From positions 2,693-66,692 of the forward strand of contig JARGNG010000018.1 in NCBI GenBank assembly GCA_029213265.1: a stretch of 64,000 nt of DNA, written 5' to 3'. The notes under the pieces are model-generated. The model had not been told where the DNA came from and did no database searches. It saw only the letters and a program-made list of their open reading frames with translations. Positions 24,773 through 33,943 of this stretch are shown here, in pieces. The stretch comes from Verrucomicrobiales bacterium (GTDB lineage: Bacteria; Verrucomicrobiota; Verrucomicrobiia; Verrucomicrobiales; DEV007). The position numbers and the translations under genes were made by a program. The first letter of the stretch is position 1. Every line of letters begins with the position of its first letter.

Positions 24773-25702
24773 ATGAAGCCCATTTCTCTGCACAGCCTCC
24801 TCGCGCTGCTGATCCTGCTCACATCGAACCTGCTATCGGGTGCGGAATCCAGAACCTGGACCTCCGCCGAGGGAAAGACCTTCGAAGGAACCCTGCAGAC
24901 CGCGACCGAAGCTTCCGCTTCGCTTCGGCGCTCTGACGGCCGCACTTTCGATGTGCCATTGGACAAACTGTCTTCAGAAGATCAGGAATATGTGAAGCAG
25001 TTTCTTGCGGACCGGAACCGCGAAAGCGGACTCAGCGAAGGGCCATTCGCAGACAAGATCAAAGGCGAATGGATCAAAGTTCCGATGGAGGAATATGGTC
25101 TCCAGTTTCAAATCTACGGCACGTCAAAACTCAAACGGCTCAAGGAACCTTTCCCACTCTACGTTCACCTCCATGGTGCTGGCGCGCGGGGTTCTGACAT
25201 GGAAATCGGCAAGGTTGAAATCGCAGCGCAGCGACTCGCCAGCGAAGAGATCTACGATGATCACCCCTGTCTCATTGTCGTTCCGCTTTGTCCCGCCGAC
25301 ACCTCCTGGGGAGATCACAAATCCAAATTGGAGGGGATCATCGACACCTTGACCAACAGCCTGCCCATAAACAGGAACCGTATCTATCTGTCCGGCTATT
25401 CCATGGGCGCACGGGGAATTGGATCGCTCATCGAATCCCGCCCCCATTTCTATGCCGCAGCACTCTTTGCCGACGGCGAGGCGAAAGCGAGCTGGGTCGA
25501 CACGGTCGATACCGCTCTCTGGTTTACCTTTTCGGGGGAGCGCGACCTGAAAGGTGCCGAGGCCGTCGCTAACGCCTACACTTCCGCAGGAAAAACGGCC
25601 CACTTTGAGGGATTTCCCGATCACACCCACAACCAGATTCACTGGACCCTCGCGAAAACGGAAGGAGTCTACGACTGGTGCTTCGAACAGATCCGGAAGT
25701 AG
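24773..25702 (+). CDS. Secreted alpha/beta-hydrolase with SHD1-like domain
   Basis: This 309-aa exported protein has a signal peptide (1-22). A short SHD1-like domain follows (about 24-75, starting RTWTSAEGKTFEG and ending with a PLDKLSSEDQEYV segment), which is common in secreted PVC proteins. The C-terminal 220 residues form an esterase or prolyl-oligopeptidase-like hydrolase domain. It shows the oxyanion region LYVHLHGAGARG, the nucleophile elbow SGYSMGARG and a late DHTHNQIHW segment with the likely catalytic His. Carbohydrate esterase or feruloyl-esterase-like activity is a reasonable guess. The MazG-like gene follows after 9 bp. Confidence 0.82.
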   Translation: MKPISLHSLLALLILLTSNLLSGAESRTWTSAEGKTFEGTLQTATEASASLRRSDGRTFDVPLDKLSSEDQEYVKQFLADRNRESGLSEGPFADKIKGEWIKVPMEEYGLQFQIYGTSKLKRLKEPFPLYVHLHGAGARGSDMEIGKVEIAAQRLASEEIYDDHPCLIVVPLCPADTSWGDHKSKLEGIIDTLTNSLPINRNRIYLSGYSMGARGIGSLIESRPHFYAAALFADGEAKASWVDTVDTALWFTFSGERDLKGAEAVANAYTSAGKTAHFEGFPDHTHNQIHWTLAKTEGVYDWCFEQIRK

Positions 25703-25711
25703 CATAGGCCA

Positions 25712-26068
25712 ATGGCGGATCTCGAAGAAATCACCGCCCGAATCCGGGAGTTTCGGGATGCGCGGGACTGGGCACAGTTTCACAATCCCAAGGATATGGC
25801 CATCGCCATTTCACTGGAGGCGGGAGAGTTGCTGGAGCATTTTCTCTGGAAGTCGCCTGAGGAAGTCGAAGCACGCCTAGACTCCCATCAGGAAGAAATC
25901 CGTGAGGAAATCGCCGACATCGCAATTTACCTCACCGAACTTGCCGACAATCTTGGAATTGATCTACTGGAAGTAATGGAAGCCAAGATCGGAAAGAACG
26001 AGGCGAAATATCCGGCCGAAAAAGTAAAAGGCTCGTCGAAGAAGTATTCTGAATACCCCGATGAATAG
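25712..26068 (+). CDS. MazG-like nucleotide pyrophosphohydrolase
   Basis: This 118-aa cytoplasmic protein has the all-alpha NTP pyrophosphohydrolase fold of the MazG/dCTPase group. The metal-binding pattern is visible: EAGELLEHF in the first helix and EEIADIAIYL (E-x-x-x-D) in the second. A Lys/Ser-rich tail ends the protein (EKVKGSSKKY). These enzymes hydrolyse non-canonical or excess dNTPs to monophosphates. The length and the tail match small stand-alone dCTPase-like members. It starts 9 bp after the esterase gene and is probably co-transcribed with it. Confidence 0.9.
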   Translation: MADLEEITARIREFRDARDWAQFHNPKDMAIAISLEAGELLEHFLWKSPEEVEARLDSHQEEIREEIADIAIYLTELADNLGIDLLEVMEAKIGKNEAKYPAEKVKGSSKKYSEYPDE

Positions 26069-26071
26069 TCT

Positions 26072-26623
26072 CTACTTCGTTGCTTGATACAGGCCTTTCA
26101 CATTCACAATCATGTTCCCGGCACTGGAGCCTTCGGCGACGACTCCGCTCACAACGATCGAATCCAACTCCTTGAGTCCTTTGACTCCTTTGAGGCTTTT
26201 CGAAACAGGACGGGAGTCCTCTCCAAGAATCTGAATTGTCAGGCGCGAGGCTTTGATGACCTCCGGATCAGCGCAGCAGGCGTCCCAGGGAGTCGGGCAT
26301 TCATCGCCGGGAATCAGATCGCAGGTCTTCAGGGTCGCATCCGAGAGGACAGCCGTGGCAAATCCATCCGTGAACGGATTCATGGCACCGGCAATCTTTC
26401 CGGCAACGACAACCGTGTCACCCGGCTTTGCCGTTTTCCGGAGATTGGAAACAGCCACCGCTCCGGCCGGTTCGGCGTCGACGAAGATGGCGTCCAGAGC
26501 CGGGTTGTCGGTAGGTTTTGTGGAAGCAGACTCCGGCTTTTCCCCGGTGCCGCAGCCAACGAGAAAGGCAATGCCTGCCATGAGGGTGATCGATTGGATT
26601 CGTGATTTCAGTGGTGTTGTCAT
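26072..26623 (-). CDS. Putative lipoprotein of unknown function
   Basis: This 183-aa protein has a lipoprotein signal with the lipobox FLVGC (Cys at about residue 24). The mature part contains an OB-fold-like beta domain, suggested by the GDTVVVAGKIAG and SIVVSGVVAEG strands. It has four conserved-looking cysteines in a short span (TCDLIPGDEC and DACCAD) that could bind metal or form disulfides. No enzyme motif is seen. It lies 27 bp downstream of the last permease of the HlyD/ABC operon and is probably its last gene, so a role in that export system is possible. Confidence 0.65.
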   Translation of the reverse strand: MTTPLKSRIQSITLMAGIAFLVGCGTGEKPESASTKPTDNPALDAIFVDAEPAGAVAVSNLRKTAKPGDTVVVAGKIAGAMNPFTDGFATAVLSDATLKTCDLIPGDECPTPWDACCADPEVIKASRLTIQILGEDSRPVSKSLKGVKGLKELDSIVVSGVVAEGSSAGNMIVNVKGLYQATK

Positions 26624-26650
26624 AATGATAGGATATGGGTGGAAAAAATC

Positions 26651-27802
26651 TTATTGAGAACGCAAAGCCACTGGCAGTGGCGCGCGGAGGCAGCGGATCG
26701 CCGGAGGAAGAGCCCCCAGAGTCCCGAGGAGGAGGCCCGTCCCGAGGCCGAAGAAAATAACGACTCCCGTCAAAGTGAGCCGGAAGGTTCCTATGGAGAA
26801 CGGAACGGTTTGGCCTTCCAGAAGCAGGGTCGCAAGAAATGCCGCAAGCAGCGTTCCCATAAGCGTGGCGAGGAGGCTCTCTTGAATCAGGGAAACCAGA
26901 ATGGCCCACCGCGAAAATCCCACCGCCTGCAGCGTTCCCATCTCGCGGATCCGGGAAGAAAAGGAGGCGTAGAGCATGTTCAACCCGCCAAAGACAGCGC
27001 CGGCCGCAACCAGTCCCGCGGTCAGCCAGGTCATCGCCCGAATCGGGCCGTAAAAGCGCGCCAGCTTTCGATAGTAGTCCGCTTCGGTAATCGCGACCAA
27101 TTCCAGGTCGAGGCGCTGCTTCGTGAAAAGGTCCACTTCCGGAAAGTCCTTCCCGGACTCCAGCCGAATCACGACACAGGAAAGAGAGTCCCGCTGCACC
27201 AGCGTCATGAGGTCATTCCGATCGAGCCAGAGTTCGGATTCCATGACCGTTCCGGGAGCCTCAAACACTCCGGAAATCTGAAAGGCCTGATCTTCAAAAA
27301 CGATTTCCCTGCCCCGTGCAAAGTCTGCCTCCTCCGCACCCATCGTATGCCAGGCAAGTTTCCCGACCAGGATTTCACCGGGCTGCGGATAGCGCCCCTC
27401 TAACAAACGAACCTCGCGGTGAACTTCGAAAGCCGCCGGAGTGACTCCCCGGAGAAGAGCTTGCGACTCCCCTTTCTCCTTCCAGTAGATATTCCCCATG
27501 TAGTGAACCTCACCGGAAACGGCCGGCGCTCCAAGTCGGGACTCAATCCCCCGGACCCCGGCTGTTATCTGTTCCTCCGACTGGACCATCACTTCGCTGC
27601 GCTCGACGCTTTCTTCCGATCCCGCACTGAGAAGAATAACATTGCGGGACGAACCGCTCGCCCTCAGCACATTTTCCATTCCCTTGTTGAAACTCGCTGC
27701 CGAGAAAATCAGGAAAACGACCAGGGCAGACCCCAGCACCTTCTGGATCAGCTTCCACGGATCCCGGAACAGATTTCGAACGGCGTAAGAGAACGGCAAC
27801 AT
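26651..27802 (-). CDS. ABC transporter permease, FtsX/MacB type (second of two)
   Basis: This 383-aa inner-membrane protein is a permease of the FtsX-like family. One N-terminal helix (about 20-38) is followed by a large periplasmic domain (about 40-245). Three more helices lie near the C-terminus (about 255-280, 305-330, 345-370), the typical topology for MacB/LolC/FtsX. It lies 1 bp downstream of the first permease gene and has the same length of 383 aa, suggesting a heterodimer. With the ATPase (28952-29656) and the HlyD-like protein (29649-31106) it forms a DevBCA- or MacAB-like exporter. The substrate is unknown. Confidence 0.9.
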   Translation of the reverse strand: MLPFSYAVRNLFRDPWKLIQKVLGSALVVFLIFSAASFNKGMENVLRASGSSRNVILLSAGSEESVERSEVMVQSEEQITAGVRGIESRLGAPAVSGEVHYMGNIYWKEKGESQALLRGVTPAAFEVHREVRLLEGRYPQPGEILVGKLAWHTMGAEEADFARGREIVFEDQAFQISGVFEAPGTVMESELWLDRNDLMTLVQRDSLSCVVIRLESGKDFPEVDLFTKQRLDLELVAITEADYYRKLARFYGPIRAMTWLTAGLVAAGAVFGGLNMLYASFSSRIREMGTLQAVGFSRWAILVSLIQESLLATLMGTLLAAFLATLLLEGQTVPFSIGTFRLTLTGVVIFFGLGTGLLLGTLGALPPAIRCLRAPLPVALRSQ

Positions 27803-27803
27803 A

Positions 27804-28955
27804 TCAGGCAGACCGGAGAGAGTTCACGATGGGTTTTCGAGAGGCCACATAGGCAGGCCAGAGCGAAGCAACCAGGCCAAGGAGAAGAGCGATGAAAAGT
27901 CCCGTCACCGCAACCGCCCCGCTCGGTTGAAGCGCCAGGGTGAGACCTTCATTCCCCAGTGTGAAGCGTTTCCAACTGAAGAAAAACAGGGCGGCGGCAC
28001 ATCCGGTCAATCCGCCGAGCAATCCCAGGATCATCCCCTCCCACAGCATCAGGCCGGCGACGGACAGCCTCGAAAAACCAACCGTCTGAAGAATCGCATT
28101 TTCCTTGATGCCTCCCCGGACGACAAGGAGGAGAGCGTTGGCCACGAGGGCGAGGACTGCAATCACGGCACCGATTCCAAGCCAGCGGGTAAAATGAATC
28201 ATTTCAATCATGTCCTTGGCGGTTTGAGCAAAGAAAGCCTTCTCCGGTCGCGTGTCGGTCGGTGACTGATCCGACTGAAACAGTTCGTCGATTGCTGCAC
28301 TGACGGAATCGAGCTTGTCCGGCCCTTCGACCCTGACATTGAACTGTGTCACGACCCCCAGACCCACTTTGGAAGCCTGCTGAAGAAACGGCAGGTGCAC
28401 ATAGGCCACATTATTGTCCTGTGGCTCCGGGGACCGGATGATCCCGGAGACCAGAACCCGGACCCCAACGGCTTCGAACTGATCGCCCGGTTTCAAACCA
28501 CGACGGGCTGCAAAGTGTTCTCCCAAAAGGGCGCCGTCGCTGCGGTTGGCCCACTGCTCAAAGGATCCATCGATGACCTCCATCTCCGGATTGAAGGACT
28601 GCAGGTCTTCCGGGGGCACTCCCCGAAAGGCGATCACGTCCAGACTGGCCCCGCAGTTGTTGACAAGAATCTGAATCGGAATGGCTTCCACCACTCCGGG
28701 TATCCGCTCGATCTCGGGCTGGTAATGCTCCGGCAGCCGGGAGGTGGCGGGGCAAAAGCGGTTTTCCCGATAGACCACCAGAGTCGTGTCTTCCGCCCCC
28801 GCTTCGGTAGCGACTCGAAGCGACTCCTGCATCGTCTCGACGGCCGTAAACAAAAACATACCCGCAGCCACTCCTGCAATCGTGAGGAGGCTCCGAATCC
28901 GGTGCCGCAATACCTGCTTGGCAGCAAGAGCGGCAAGGTGAATCAAAAGCCTCAT
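27804..28955 (-). CDS. ABC transporter permease, FtsX/MacB type (first of two)
   Basis: This 383-aa inner-membrane permease has the same topology as its neighbour: an N-terminal helix (about 20-40), a periplasmic domain and three C-terminal helices (about 255-370). The start ATG overlaps the ATPase stop by 4 bp. The periplasmic domain contains RENRFCPATSR and PIQILVNNCGASL segments, with two isolated cysteines that are absent from the partner. Heterodimeric permeases with an adaptor protein are found in heterocyst-type DevBCA exporters and in macrolide or peptide exporters. Confidence 0.9.
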   Translation of the reverse strand: MRLLIHLAALAAKQVLRHRIRSLLTIAGVAAGMFLFTAVETMQESLRVATEAGAEDTTLVVYRENRFCPATSRLPEHYQPEIERIPGVVEAIPIQILVNNCGASLDVIAFRGVPPEDLQSFNPEMEVIDGSFEQWANRSDGALLGEHFAARRGLKPGDQFEAVGVRVLVSGIIRSPEPQDNNVAYVHLPFLQQASKVGLGVVTQFNVRVEGPDKLDSVSAAIDELFQSDQSPTDTRPEKAFFAQTAKDMIEMIHFTRWLGIGAVIAVLALVANALLLVVRGGIKENAILQTVGFSRLSVAGLMLWEGMILGLLGGLTGCAAALFFFSWKRFTLGNEGLTLALQPSGAVAVTGLFIALLLGLVASLWPAYVASRKPIVNSLRSA

Positions 28956-29656
28956 GCCCCGAGCTCCTCCCGTTGCTCAACCAGCTTTCCCTTTTCCAGA
29001 TGAAGGGTCCGTGCGGCGGCGTTCGCAGCCCGGGCATCGTGAGTCACCATTACGATCGTCTTGCCGTGCTCGTTCGCCAATTCAGCTAACAAACCCAGAA
29101 TCTGATCGGCACTCTCCCGGTCAAGATCGCCGGTCGGTTCGTCCGCCACCAACAGAGGCGGGTCTGCCACCAGCGCACGGGCAATCGCAACCCGTTGTTC
29201 CTGCCCCCCGGAAAGCTCCGAGGGACGGTGATCAGCCCGGTCGGAAAGACCCACCAATTCGAGTGCGGACGTCACCTTCGCTCTCCGTTTCGACCGGGAA
29301 AGACCCGACTGCAAGAGCAGAGGCAATTCGACATTCTCGAAGGCCGACAGAATTGGAACGAGGTGGTAAAGCTGAAAAATATAGCCACAGCCGGAAGCCC
29401 TCCACTTGGTCAGCTGCCCGCGGCTCATCCGGCTGATCTCGTTGTCTCCGACAAACAGGTCTCCGGAGGAGGGTTGATCAATTCCCGCAATGAGATTCAG
29501 CAGGGTTGTCTTGCCCGATCCCGAAGGCCCCATCAGGGCGAGGAAGTCGCCTGCTTCCACATCGAGCGTGAGATCTTCGAGCGGAGTGACCTCAATGCGG
29601 CCCTTCCGGTAAATCTTGGTCAGCTTCCGGCACCGGATAAATGCGTTTTTACTCAT
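28952..29656 (-). CDS. ABC transporter ATP-binding protein (MacB/DevA type)
   Basis: This 234-aa ATPase powers the adjacent permeases. Walker A is GPSGSGKTT, the signature is [15 protein letters not shown], and Walker B is [12 protein letters not shown] with VTHDARA as the switch His segment. I chose the ATG at 29656 (MSKNAF), which overlaps the HlyD stop by 8 bp; the frame upstream would add 12 basic residues. The overlaps on both sides show translational coupling of the whole operon. Confidence 0.92.
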   Translation of the reverse strand: MSKNAFIRCRKLTKIYRKGRIEVTPLEDLTLDVEAGDFLALMGPSGSGKTTLLNLIAGIDQPSSGDLFVGDNEISRMSRGQLTKWRASGCGYIFQLYHLVPILSAFENVELPLLLQSGLSRSKRRAKVTSALELVGLSDRADHRPSELSGGQEQRVAIARALVADPPLLVADEPTGDLDRESADQILGLLAELANEHGKTIVMVTHDARAANAAARTLHLEKGKLVEQREELGA

Positions 29657-31106
29657 CTCCCGCCTCCTTTTCCGCTTCAATTCTCTCACCACTTTCCAAA
29701 TCCATTGCAGGGTTCACCACGACGCGGTCTCCCGGCCGGAGCCCTTCATGGACCAGCCGGTATCCCTCCCGGGTTTCTCCTCCGAGGACAACATCTCGCT
29801 TCTCGATTCGTTCTCCCGTCGAATCGACGACCCAAACCCGGGCATCCCGTCCCGAAGGGGAAAGCAGAGCCGCTTCCGGGACGAAGAGATCAACCCGTCC
29901 GGAACCTGCTTCACTGATCCCCCTGGCCGCATCCTGAGTGCCCGATAGAAACTCGGCCCGGCAAAGCATGTCCGGCCTCAATCTTGCATCAGGATCCATC
30001 ACTTTCACCTTGGCCTGGAGCGTGTTTCGCTGCAAATCCGCCCCCCCTGCAATCCTCGTCACAACTCCCTGAAAGATCCGGTCTTGGAGAAAGTTGGAAC
30101 GCAACCGAACGGCCTGCCCCACCGAGAGCTTGGAGGCTTCTTCCAGCGGAACATCGATCCGGGCCTGGAGAAAGTCGGGCTGATACAGAATCGCAACCGT
30201 CGCCGAATCCGCGTCGTCCATATCGAGCATCCGCTTCTGACCCGGCACGGCAAGGAGTCGCAACACTACGCCATCGACGGGGGAACGAATCTCAGATCGG
30301 CTCAGGGCAAGCTCCCGCTTTGCCAACTCGGTTTTCGCTTTTGCAATTTGAGAAGCAAACTGCCCGGTCGTCGCCTCGAGTTGTTTCTTTTCACTGAGCA
30401 GCTCATTCTGAGAAGCTTCTAGGGCAGCCACTTCACTGGAGTGAGTTTGCAACCGAAGCGTCGCCGAAGCGAGGTCACCGGCGGCGACCGCCCCTTCCCC
30501 GGCACGTTGAAGACGGTTCCGCTGGTCTTCCAGTTCAAAGCATTTCATCTCTCCGGCTTTGACCTTCATGTGAAGCGTATGAATCTGAGCGTCGACGGTT
30601 TCGATGGATGCCCCGTGTGCCTCGGCCTGGGCCGTCAACGCAGCCAGTTCGCTTTCCGCCGTTGCCACATCGAGTTCGAAGTCCTCTCGAATCATTGTCG
30701 CGAGCACCTGCCCCTTCGAAACCTGATCGCCTTCCAGCACCAATACCGTTTCGACCACTCCGTTGACGAGGGCGGTCGCTTTGATCGGGAGAGGATCCGG
30801 CTCAATCCATCCTGATGCCTGAAAGAGAAGGGAAGCATTCCACGGATCTCCAATCTCTGTTGTTTCCGATACCGTGGTCGCTTCTTTGGCACTCTGCTTC
30901 ACGGTCACGACGGTCTCCAGTTGGACCGGGGTCGCGGGCAGGAGACGCTCACCAAAAAGGACCCAGGCGAGCAGAAAAAAGCCAACCAGGAGTATGCATG
31001 GGATTGACAGATAGATCCACCGTCCCCGGTTGCTGGCCGGGGAGTCGGAGGAGGTTTCAGATGGGGACGACGTCGATTTGACGAGAGATGATAAGGTAGT
31101 GTTCAC
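29649..31106 (-). CDS. HlyD-family periplasmic adaptor protein
   Basis: This 485-aa protein is the membrane-fusion (adaptor) subunit of the exporter. One transmembrane helix (about 30-52) anchors it in the inner membrane. A biotinyl-lipoyl-like half motif (ATALVNGVVETVLV, EGDQVSKGQVLATM) and a long alpha-helical hairpin (about 155-275) follow. The second lipoyl half (IRSPVDGVVLRLL), a beta-barrel and a membrane-proximal domain complete it. It is longer than MacA (about 370 aa), mainly because of a Ser/Thr-rich cytoplasmic N-terminus. It is the first gene of the exporter operon. No TolC-like outer-membrane channel gene lies in the window. Confidence 0.9.
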   Translation of the reverse strand: MNTTLSSLVKSTSSPSETSSDSPASNRGRWIYLSIPCILLVGFFLLAWVLFGERLLPATPVQLETVVTVKQSAKEATTVSETTEIGDPWNASLLFQASGWIEPDPLPIKATALVNGVVETVLVLEGDQVSKGQVLATMIREDFELDVATAESELAALTAQAEAHGASIETVDAQIHTLHMKVKAGEMKCFELEDQRNRLQRAGEGAVAAGDLASATLRLQTHSSEVAALEASQNELLSEKKQLEATTGQFASQIAKAKTELAKRELALSRSEIRSPVDGVVLRLLAVPGQKRMLDMDDADSATVAILYQPDFLQARIDVPLEEASKLSVGQAVRLRSNFLQDRIFQGVVTRIAGGADLQRNTLQAKVKVMDPDARLRPDMLCRAEFLSGTQDAARGISEAGSGRVDLFVPEAALLSPSGRDARVWVVDSTGERIEKRDVVLGGETREGYRLVHEGLRPGDRVVVNPAMDLESGERIEAEKEAGDE

Positions 31107-31204
31107 AGGAAATTGGATTCAGTTGGTTACCGAAGAGATGGAGAGATCCATCTAGGGCCGAGCGGCACAAAGCCGGGCTCGCTGCCGCGGAGGGCAGAAC
31201 CAAA

Positions 31205-31585
31205 TCAAACCAACTGACGCTCGAACACCGTCAACCGTTCCCGCCCGGAAAGAGGCGGAGGATCCGGGCTGTCCCGGGTGAAATTCAGAAACCTGTTTGG
31301 TGTGATAATCACAGCCGGGCTAAGCGCAGGAATTTCGATTTCCTGAAGCTCGATCGAAAGACAAATCCCCGCCGGAACCGGGAAGCCGTCCCAGTCTGCT
31401 TCCGCGATCACACAACAGTCGGAACCGTTCGTATTGCGGGATTCTTCGCAGCAATCGGGCTCACAGAATTCACCGTCACAGGGAGCCAAAGACACGAGGC
31501 AGATCTGCTCGATTTGAGCCGGCAGGCCCAACGAGATCGCAAGAGAGATCGCCAGAAAAAGGGCGCCTGCAATCGGTCTTAACAT
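31205..31585 (-). CDS. Small exported Cys-rich protein upstream of the exporter
   Basis: This 126-aa protein has a signal peptide (about 1-24). A cysteine cluster follows within 35 residues: one Cys at EQIC, then C in LAPCDG, EFCEPDCCEE and SDCCVIAE. The rest is Pro-rich and ends in a conserved-looking SPDPPP segment and charged tail. No domain is recognised. It lies 98 bp upstream of the HlyD gene on the same strand. A redox or metal-sensing role for the exporter is possible but only a guess. The gap holds a small inverted repeat (CGAGC at 31159-31163 with GCTCG at 31177-31181). Confidence 0.6.
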   Translation of the reverse strand: MLRPIAGALFLAISLAISLGLPAQIEQICLVSLAPCDGEFCEPDCCEESRNTNGSDCCVIAEADWDGFPVPAGICLSIELQEIEIPALSPAVIITPNRFLNFTRDSPDPPPLSGRERLTVFERQLV

Positions 31586-31660
31586 GGGTAAGGATACGCT
31601 CCGCGATGTGGTTCTGTCAAATCGGCACCCATTCCATCGTGTGCCGGGAGCCTTTCACGA

Positions 31661-33823
31661 CTAACGAAAGTAACGCCCCCACAAGTCATTCAAGATCGTC
31701 TTTGCCTCCTCTTCGGACAAGGCGCGGTCGAAAACGAGCAATTCAAAAATTGCATTGGAAAAGGGATCGACATATCCGTCGCCAAATCCGCGTTTTCCGA
31801 TCGTAAGTTTGCGAAGTGAGCCCACCGTGCCCTTGACCTGCCCCGCTTTTACCGTGGCGGTTGCGGCAGTCCCCTCGCGAACCATCAGAAACTGGCTTCC
31901 CTCCGTCGCATTGACCGAGTAGGCAATCACTCCCGCCCCGCCCGGAGTCCACGGGAGCGGAATTCGATTTTCCGGCTTGCCCGAAACGAGCCTCGCTCCA
32001 CCTATCACATTTCCGGCGTGGTCAGCGGTCAGGTGGATCATTTCCCCCCCGCCTTTCTCCGGCACAACCCTGACGATTTTATCGGTTCCGGCTTCCAGCT
32101 TCCCCACCAGAAAAATCGTCGCACCAGCCTCAAAGGAGAAGCAGGTATCGGGTGTCGACATGGTCGTTTTGTTATTCAAGTGAGCGGCCCGGTAGACTCC
32201 TGAAAGAGCGGGAATCTCTTCGCTCGAAAAGCGAACGATGACGGGAAGATGGCTTCCATCCCGGTCTCCCCAGTCCCGCAGAAGAGAATCGGAGCGCCCC
32301 TCCCCGGCCAGATTGTACCACGCCGCGAGCTGATCCCCCGGCTCGGCGCGATTGCGATAGTCTCTTCCAAATGAGCCCTTGCTCCCGAAAAACCGGGCAA
32401 TCAATCCCTTTTCATTCGGGATCGGCGAAGGATCCGCCCGGCCATCGGAACGAACGAGAGACTCCGGAAATGGCAGTGGAGGATACACTTTTTCCGCCGG
32501 CTCTTCGACTCCGGTCTCGCCGGCTACCGGGGTTCCCGCCTCGCTTTCGCTTTCGTCGACTCCCCCCAAAATTCCTGTCAAAATCAATCCTAAAACAACC
32601 ACGCCCAGTCCCACTCCGACTCCAATCTGGTAGCGACGATCCCGCAACAAACGACCCCATCCTTCCTCAGTGGTTTCCGTCGGTGAGCTCACTGCGGCCG
32701 TGCGGGGACCGGTGGCCCGCGACGGAACGAATCCTGTCCGGGGGGACGTGATTGCCCCGGTTCGGGGAGCTGGAATGACAGGTTGCCGAGCGGTTGTCGT
32801 TGTCGGTACTTGCGGCCCTGACACCGGTCCCGTCACGATTCGTATCGGCGAAGAACCGGGATCGACAGTTTCGTTTTCTGCCGCAGAACCCGTCTCACCG
32901 GGAGCAGGCTCACCGGGAGCGGTATACACTGCGATAACTTCCTCCGGCAGTGCAGATTGCACCTCGTCGCCCTCTTTCCTGTCCTGATACGTCTCCCCCG
33001 CCACCGCAGCATGAAACTGGGCCAGCGCTTCGACCGCATTGGCCGGGCGATCTTCCCGTCTCCTGGAAATCATCCGCATCAACCAGTCACAGACCAAGGG
33101 TGGAACGTCGTCGCGCAGCTCGTGAATGGGACGACATCGATGCTTCATGTGATTCATCGTAGTCTCGGCAGGATTATCGCCCGTGAACGGGGCTTCCTGT
33201 GCCAGTGCGTAGTAGAGCACGCAGCCCATCGAATAGAGATCGGTGCGCTGGTCAAGGGCCTTCAGCTCCAATTGCTCGGGAGCAATATAATCAATCGATC
33301 CCAGAAACGATCCTGCTTGATCCAATGTCTGGGTGGAGGGCTGCTGACTGAATTTCGCGAGGCCGAAGTCGAGAATCTTTACGAGGAAACGATCCGACAG
33401 CGTGACCGTGAGCATGATGTTCCCTGGTTTGATATCCCGATGAAGAAGGTTCAACTCATACGCTTCCACGAGGGGCTCGAGGCATTGCGTGGCAACATCC
33501 TGAAAATCGGGCCAGGACAAAGCACCGGCCGTCAGAATATCATGAAGATCCTCGCCCTCGATCAGTTCCATGACCACATAGGGGCCATCTTCATCCTCTT
33601 CAATCGCGTAGACGGTAACCACATTCGGATGCTGAAACTTGGCAAGCGCAGCGGCCTCTTTCTCCAGCGATTCGACGCCTGAAGCCTCATTGAGATTCGT
33701 CTCTTCGACCGGGAGGAGGCGCTTGAGGGCGACCTCCCTGCCCATCACCGTATCAAAGGCGCGGTAAATGGCGCTCATGCCCCCGCGTCCCAGCTTTCCC
33801 CGAATTTCGTAACGGTCAGACAT
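31661..33823 (-). CDS. Membrane-anchored Ser/Thr protein kinase with LamG-like C-terminus
   Basis: This 720-aa protein is a eukaryotic-like kinase. The kinase domain covers about 5-275 with the glycine loop GRGGMSAIY, the ATP-binding Lys34, catalytic HRDIKPGN (Asp130), DFGLA (Asp152) and the APE motif. A Pro/Thr/Ser-rich linker with repeated PRTG units follows (about 300-385). A transmembrane helix (about 399-420) leads to an extracytoplasmic concanavalin A/LamG-like domain (about 480-720), ending in the typical VFDRALSEEEA motif. Such kinases sense an external ligand and phosphorylate cytoplasmic targets. I chose the ATG at 33823, which starts with MSDRYEI right before the kinase domain; the frame upstream is unconserved. 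Confidence 0.92.
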   Translation of the reverse strand: MSDRYEIRGKLGRGGMSAIYRAFDTVMGREVALKRLLPVEETNLNEASGVESLEKEAAALAKFQHPNVVTVYAIEEDEDGPYVVMELIEGEDLHDILTAGALSWPDFQDVATQCLEPLVEAYELNLLHRDIKPGNIMLTVTLSDRFLVKILDFGLAKFSQQPSTQTLDQAGSFLGSIDYIAPEQLELKALDQRTDLYSMGCVLYYALAQEAPFTGDNPAETTMNHMKHRCRPIHELRDDVPPLVCDWLMRMISRRREDRPANAVEALAQFHAAVAGETYQDRKEGDEVQSALPEEVIAVYTAPGEPAPGETGSAAENETVDPGSSPIRIVTGPVSGPQVPTTTTARQPVIPAPRTGAITSPRTGFVPSRATGPRTAAVSSPTETTEEGWGRLLRDRRYQIGVGVGLGVVVLGLILTGILGGVDESESEAGTPVAGETGVEEPAEKVYPPLPFPESLVRSDGRADPSPIPNEKGLIARFFGSKGSFGRDYRNRAEPGDQLAAWYNLAGEGRSDSLLRDWGDRDGSHLPVIVRFSSEEIPALSGVYRAAHLNNKTTMSTPDTCFSFEAGATIFLVGKLEAGTDKIVRVVPEKGGGEMIHLTADHAGNVIGGARLVSGKPENRIPLPWTPGGAGVIAYSVNATEGSQFLMVREGTAATATVKAGQVKGTVGSLRKLTIGKRGFGDGYVDPFSNAIFELLVFDRALSEEEAKTILNDLWGRYFR

Positions 33824-33943
33824 CAAAAGTGTAATGCAGATAAAAATATACACGTAAAGTTCACAAGCACGACCTTTTCCGCCCCCCTTCGTGTCATCAC
33901 TTTTTGCTTCGTAACCCCGCACCGGAACGCGACACTCCGCTCC

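Noticed and set aside
31159-31181. Third REP-like element before the HlyD gene
   Set aside because: Only a 5-bp stem is clear and the diagnostic 12-mer is missing, so it is not counted as a member of the family.
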